Source: Caldifarciminota bacterium
GTDB lineage: Bacteria > Hydrothermota > Hydrothermia > S141-80
Reading direction: 5' to 3'
Length of the DNA stretch: 6,563 nt
Assembly (NCBI GenBank): GCA_015490255.1
Contig: WFYF01000205.1
Coordinates: 1-6,563, forward strand
Shown here: piece by piece, positions 5,831 to 6,563 of the stretch
Numbering within the stretch: the first letter of the stretch is position 1
Layout of the letters: every line of letters begins with the position of its first letter
Made by a program: the position numbers and the translations under genes
Notes under the pieces: generated by a model
Seen by the model: only the letters and a program-made list of their open reading frames with translations
What the model was told of the DNA's origin: nothing
Databases searched by the model: none

Positions 5831-6563
5831 ATGAAAATTCCCCGGTGGCTTCGTTATCCCCCCATCCGGGATCCCCTTGTCGCGGTGATTCCCGGGGCAC
5901 TGGGGTGGTGGCTGGAGAAAAGCCTTCACCGGCCTGAACTGGGGATTCCTCTCATGGTGGCAGGCACCCTGCTGGCCGCCCGGCACTGGCTCCGGGAGGG
6001 GCTGGAAGAGCTCGTGGAAGAGCGGGAAGTCTCCATTGAGATCCTGATGCTCGCCGCCATTGCGGGCAGCATGCTCATCGGACTCTTTGAGGAAGCCCTC
6101 ACGCTGTCCATCCTTTACGGTTTTGCGGAAGGGGTGGAGGAATACGCCTTTGAGAACACCCGCCGGGCTGTACGGAAACTTCTGGATATGCTCCCCCGCA
6201 CTGCCCGGGTGCTGCGCAACGGCGAGGAGGTGGAGGCGCCCATTGAAAAGATCCAGCCGGGAGATCGCCTCCGCCTTCGCCCCGGAGATCGTCTCCCGGT
6301 GGATGGGGTGATTGAAGAGGGAACCACCACCATGGACGAGTCGGTGCTCACCGGGGAATCCATGCCGGTGGCCCGCAAAGCCGGGGACGAGGTGTATGCG
6401 GGAAGCCTCAACATGGAAGGCACCGTGGTGGTGCGGGCCACCACCCCCGCGAGCGACAACACCCTCACCCGCATCATCCACCTCGTGGAGGAGGCCCAGG
6501 AAACCCGCACCCGGGCGCAGAACTTCGTGGATCGGTTTGGCCGGATTTATGCCCCCCTGGTGC
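5831..6563 (+). CDS. P1B-type heavy-metal ATPase, N-terminal part (cut by window end)
   Basis: Inner-membrane ATPase that exports metal ions from the cytoplasm. Only the first 244 codons are in the window. TM-like segments lie at about 15-30, 38-54, 69-86 and 88-106 (the last two include LMLAAIAGSMLIGLFEE and LTLSILYGFAEGVEEY). The actuator domain follows, with IQPGDRLRLRPGDRLPVDGVI at 141-161 and the diagnostic TGES at 174-177. RIIHLVEEAQETRTRAQNFVDRFGRIYAP leads into the next helix. The CPC/SPC-type metal motif, the DKTGT phosphorylation site and the ATP domain lie beyond the edge, so the ion cannot be assigned. Sequence style resembles ZntA/CadA/CoaT proteins. There is no N-terminal HMA or His-rich domain: ATG is preceded by AAGGAGG (5818-5824) and an in-frame TGA at 5801-5803 with no other start, so the short N-terminus is real. 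Probably transcribed with the pump genes. Confidence 0.9.
   Translation, partial: MKIPRWLRYPPIRDPLVAVIPGALGWWLEKSLHRPELGIPLMVAGTLLAARHWLREGLEELVEEREVSIEILMLAAIAGSMLIGLFEEALTLSILYGFAEGVEEYAFENTRRAVRKLLDMLPRTARVLRNGEEVEAPIEKIQPGDRLRLRPGDRLPVDGVIEEGTTTMDESVLTGESMPVARKAGDEVYAGSLNMEGTVVVRATTPASDNTLTRIIHLVEEAQETRTRAQNFVDRFGRIYAPLV

Noticed and set aside
2222..6481. Open antisense frame of 1419 codons spanning the RND, PII-like and ATPase genes
   Set aside because: Its codons lie exactly opposite the sense codons of three genes that happen to share the same frame. Stops would need sense TTA, CTA or TCA, which this GC-rich codon usage avoids. The translation is low-complexity (His, Gly, Pro and Asp rich) with no recognisable domain, so it is a codon-bias shadow. 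The lack of TTA/CTA/TCA codons is itself a mark of the strong bias.
21..6563. CRISPR arrays, tRNA/rRNA genes, insertion sequences or transposases
   Set aside because: I looked for regularly spaced repeats, tRNA-like cloverleaf ends and transposase-like products and saw none. The coding genes fill almost the entire window.

Overview
The window is the left end of a bacterial contig. It carries a heavy-metal export operon, all on the + strand, and stops inside the last gene. The first 20 bases are not genomic: they match the inner end of the Illumina Nextera Read 1 adapter, including the 19-base Tn5 mosaic end. The contig therefore begins at untrimmed library sequence. The DNA is GC-rich and the genes are packed closely, with strong Shine-Dalgarno sites. 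A periplasmic adaptor and an outer-membrane factor indicate a Gram-negative (two-membrane) bacterium. The sequence does not let me name a genus.

Layout: 1-20 adapter; 21-175 leader with two small inverted repeats that could form alternative hairpins, and no promoter I can call with confidence; 176-1357 TolC-family outer-membrane factor (CzcC/CusC-like); 1354-2277 periplasmic adaptor (CzcB/CusB-like) with His-containing ends, overlapping the previous gene by 4 bases; 2288-5380 inner-membrane RND heavy-metal pump (CzcA/CusA family, 1030 aa); 5392-5415 a very stable hairpin with a UNCG-type tetraloop; 5435-5770 a small PII-like signalling protein; 5831 to the end, the N-terminal 244 residues of a P1B-type metal ATPase without an N-terminal metal-binding domain.

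Working together, the first three products would form a tripartite pump moving metal from the periplasm (and perhaps the cytoplasm) out of the cell. The P1B ATPase would move metal from cytoplasm to periplasm and so feed the pump. By alignment from memory, the RND protein lacks the three methionines that bind Cu(I)/Ag(I) in E. coli CusA, and the second-half relay residues also look CzcA-like. A divalent cation (Zn, Cd, Co or Ni) is therefore more likely than copper or silver, but this is inference.

The most interesting part is the PII-like gene between the pump and the ATPase. It keeps the nucleotide-binding loops of PII, but its T-loop is shortened and lacks the uridylylated tyrosine. This suggests a nucleotide-sensing regulator dedicated to metal efflux rather than nitrogen control. 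The association is known in outline (the PII branch called PII-NG), but its mechanism is, as far as I know, unresolved.
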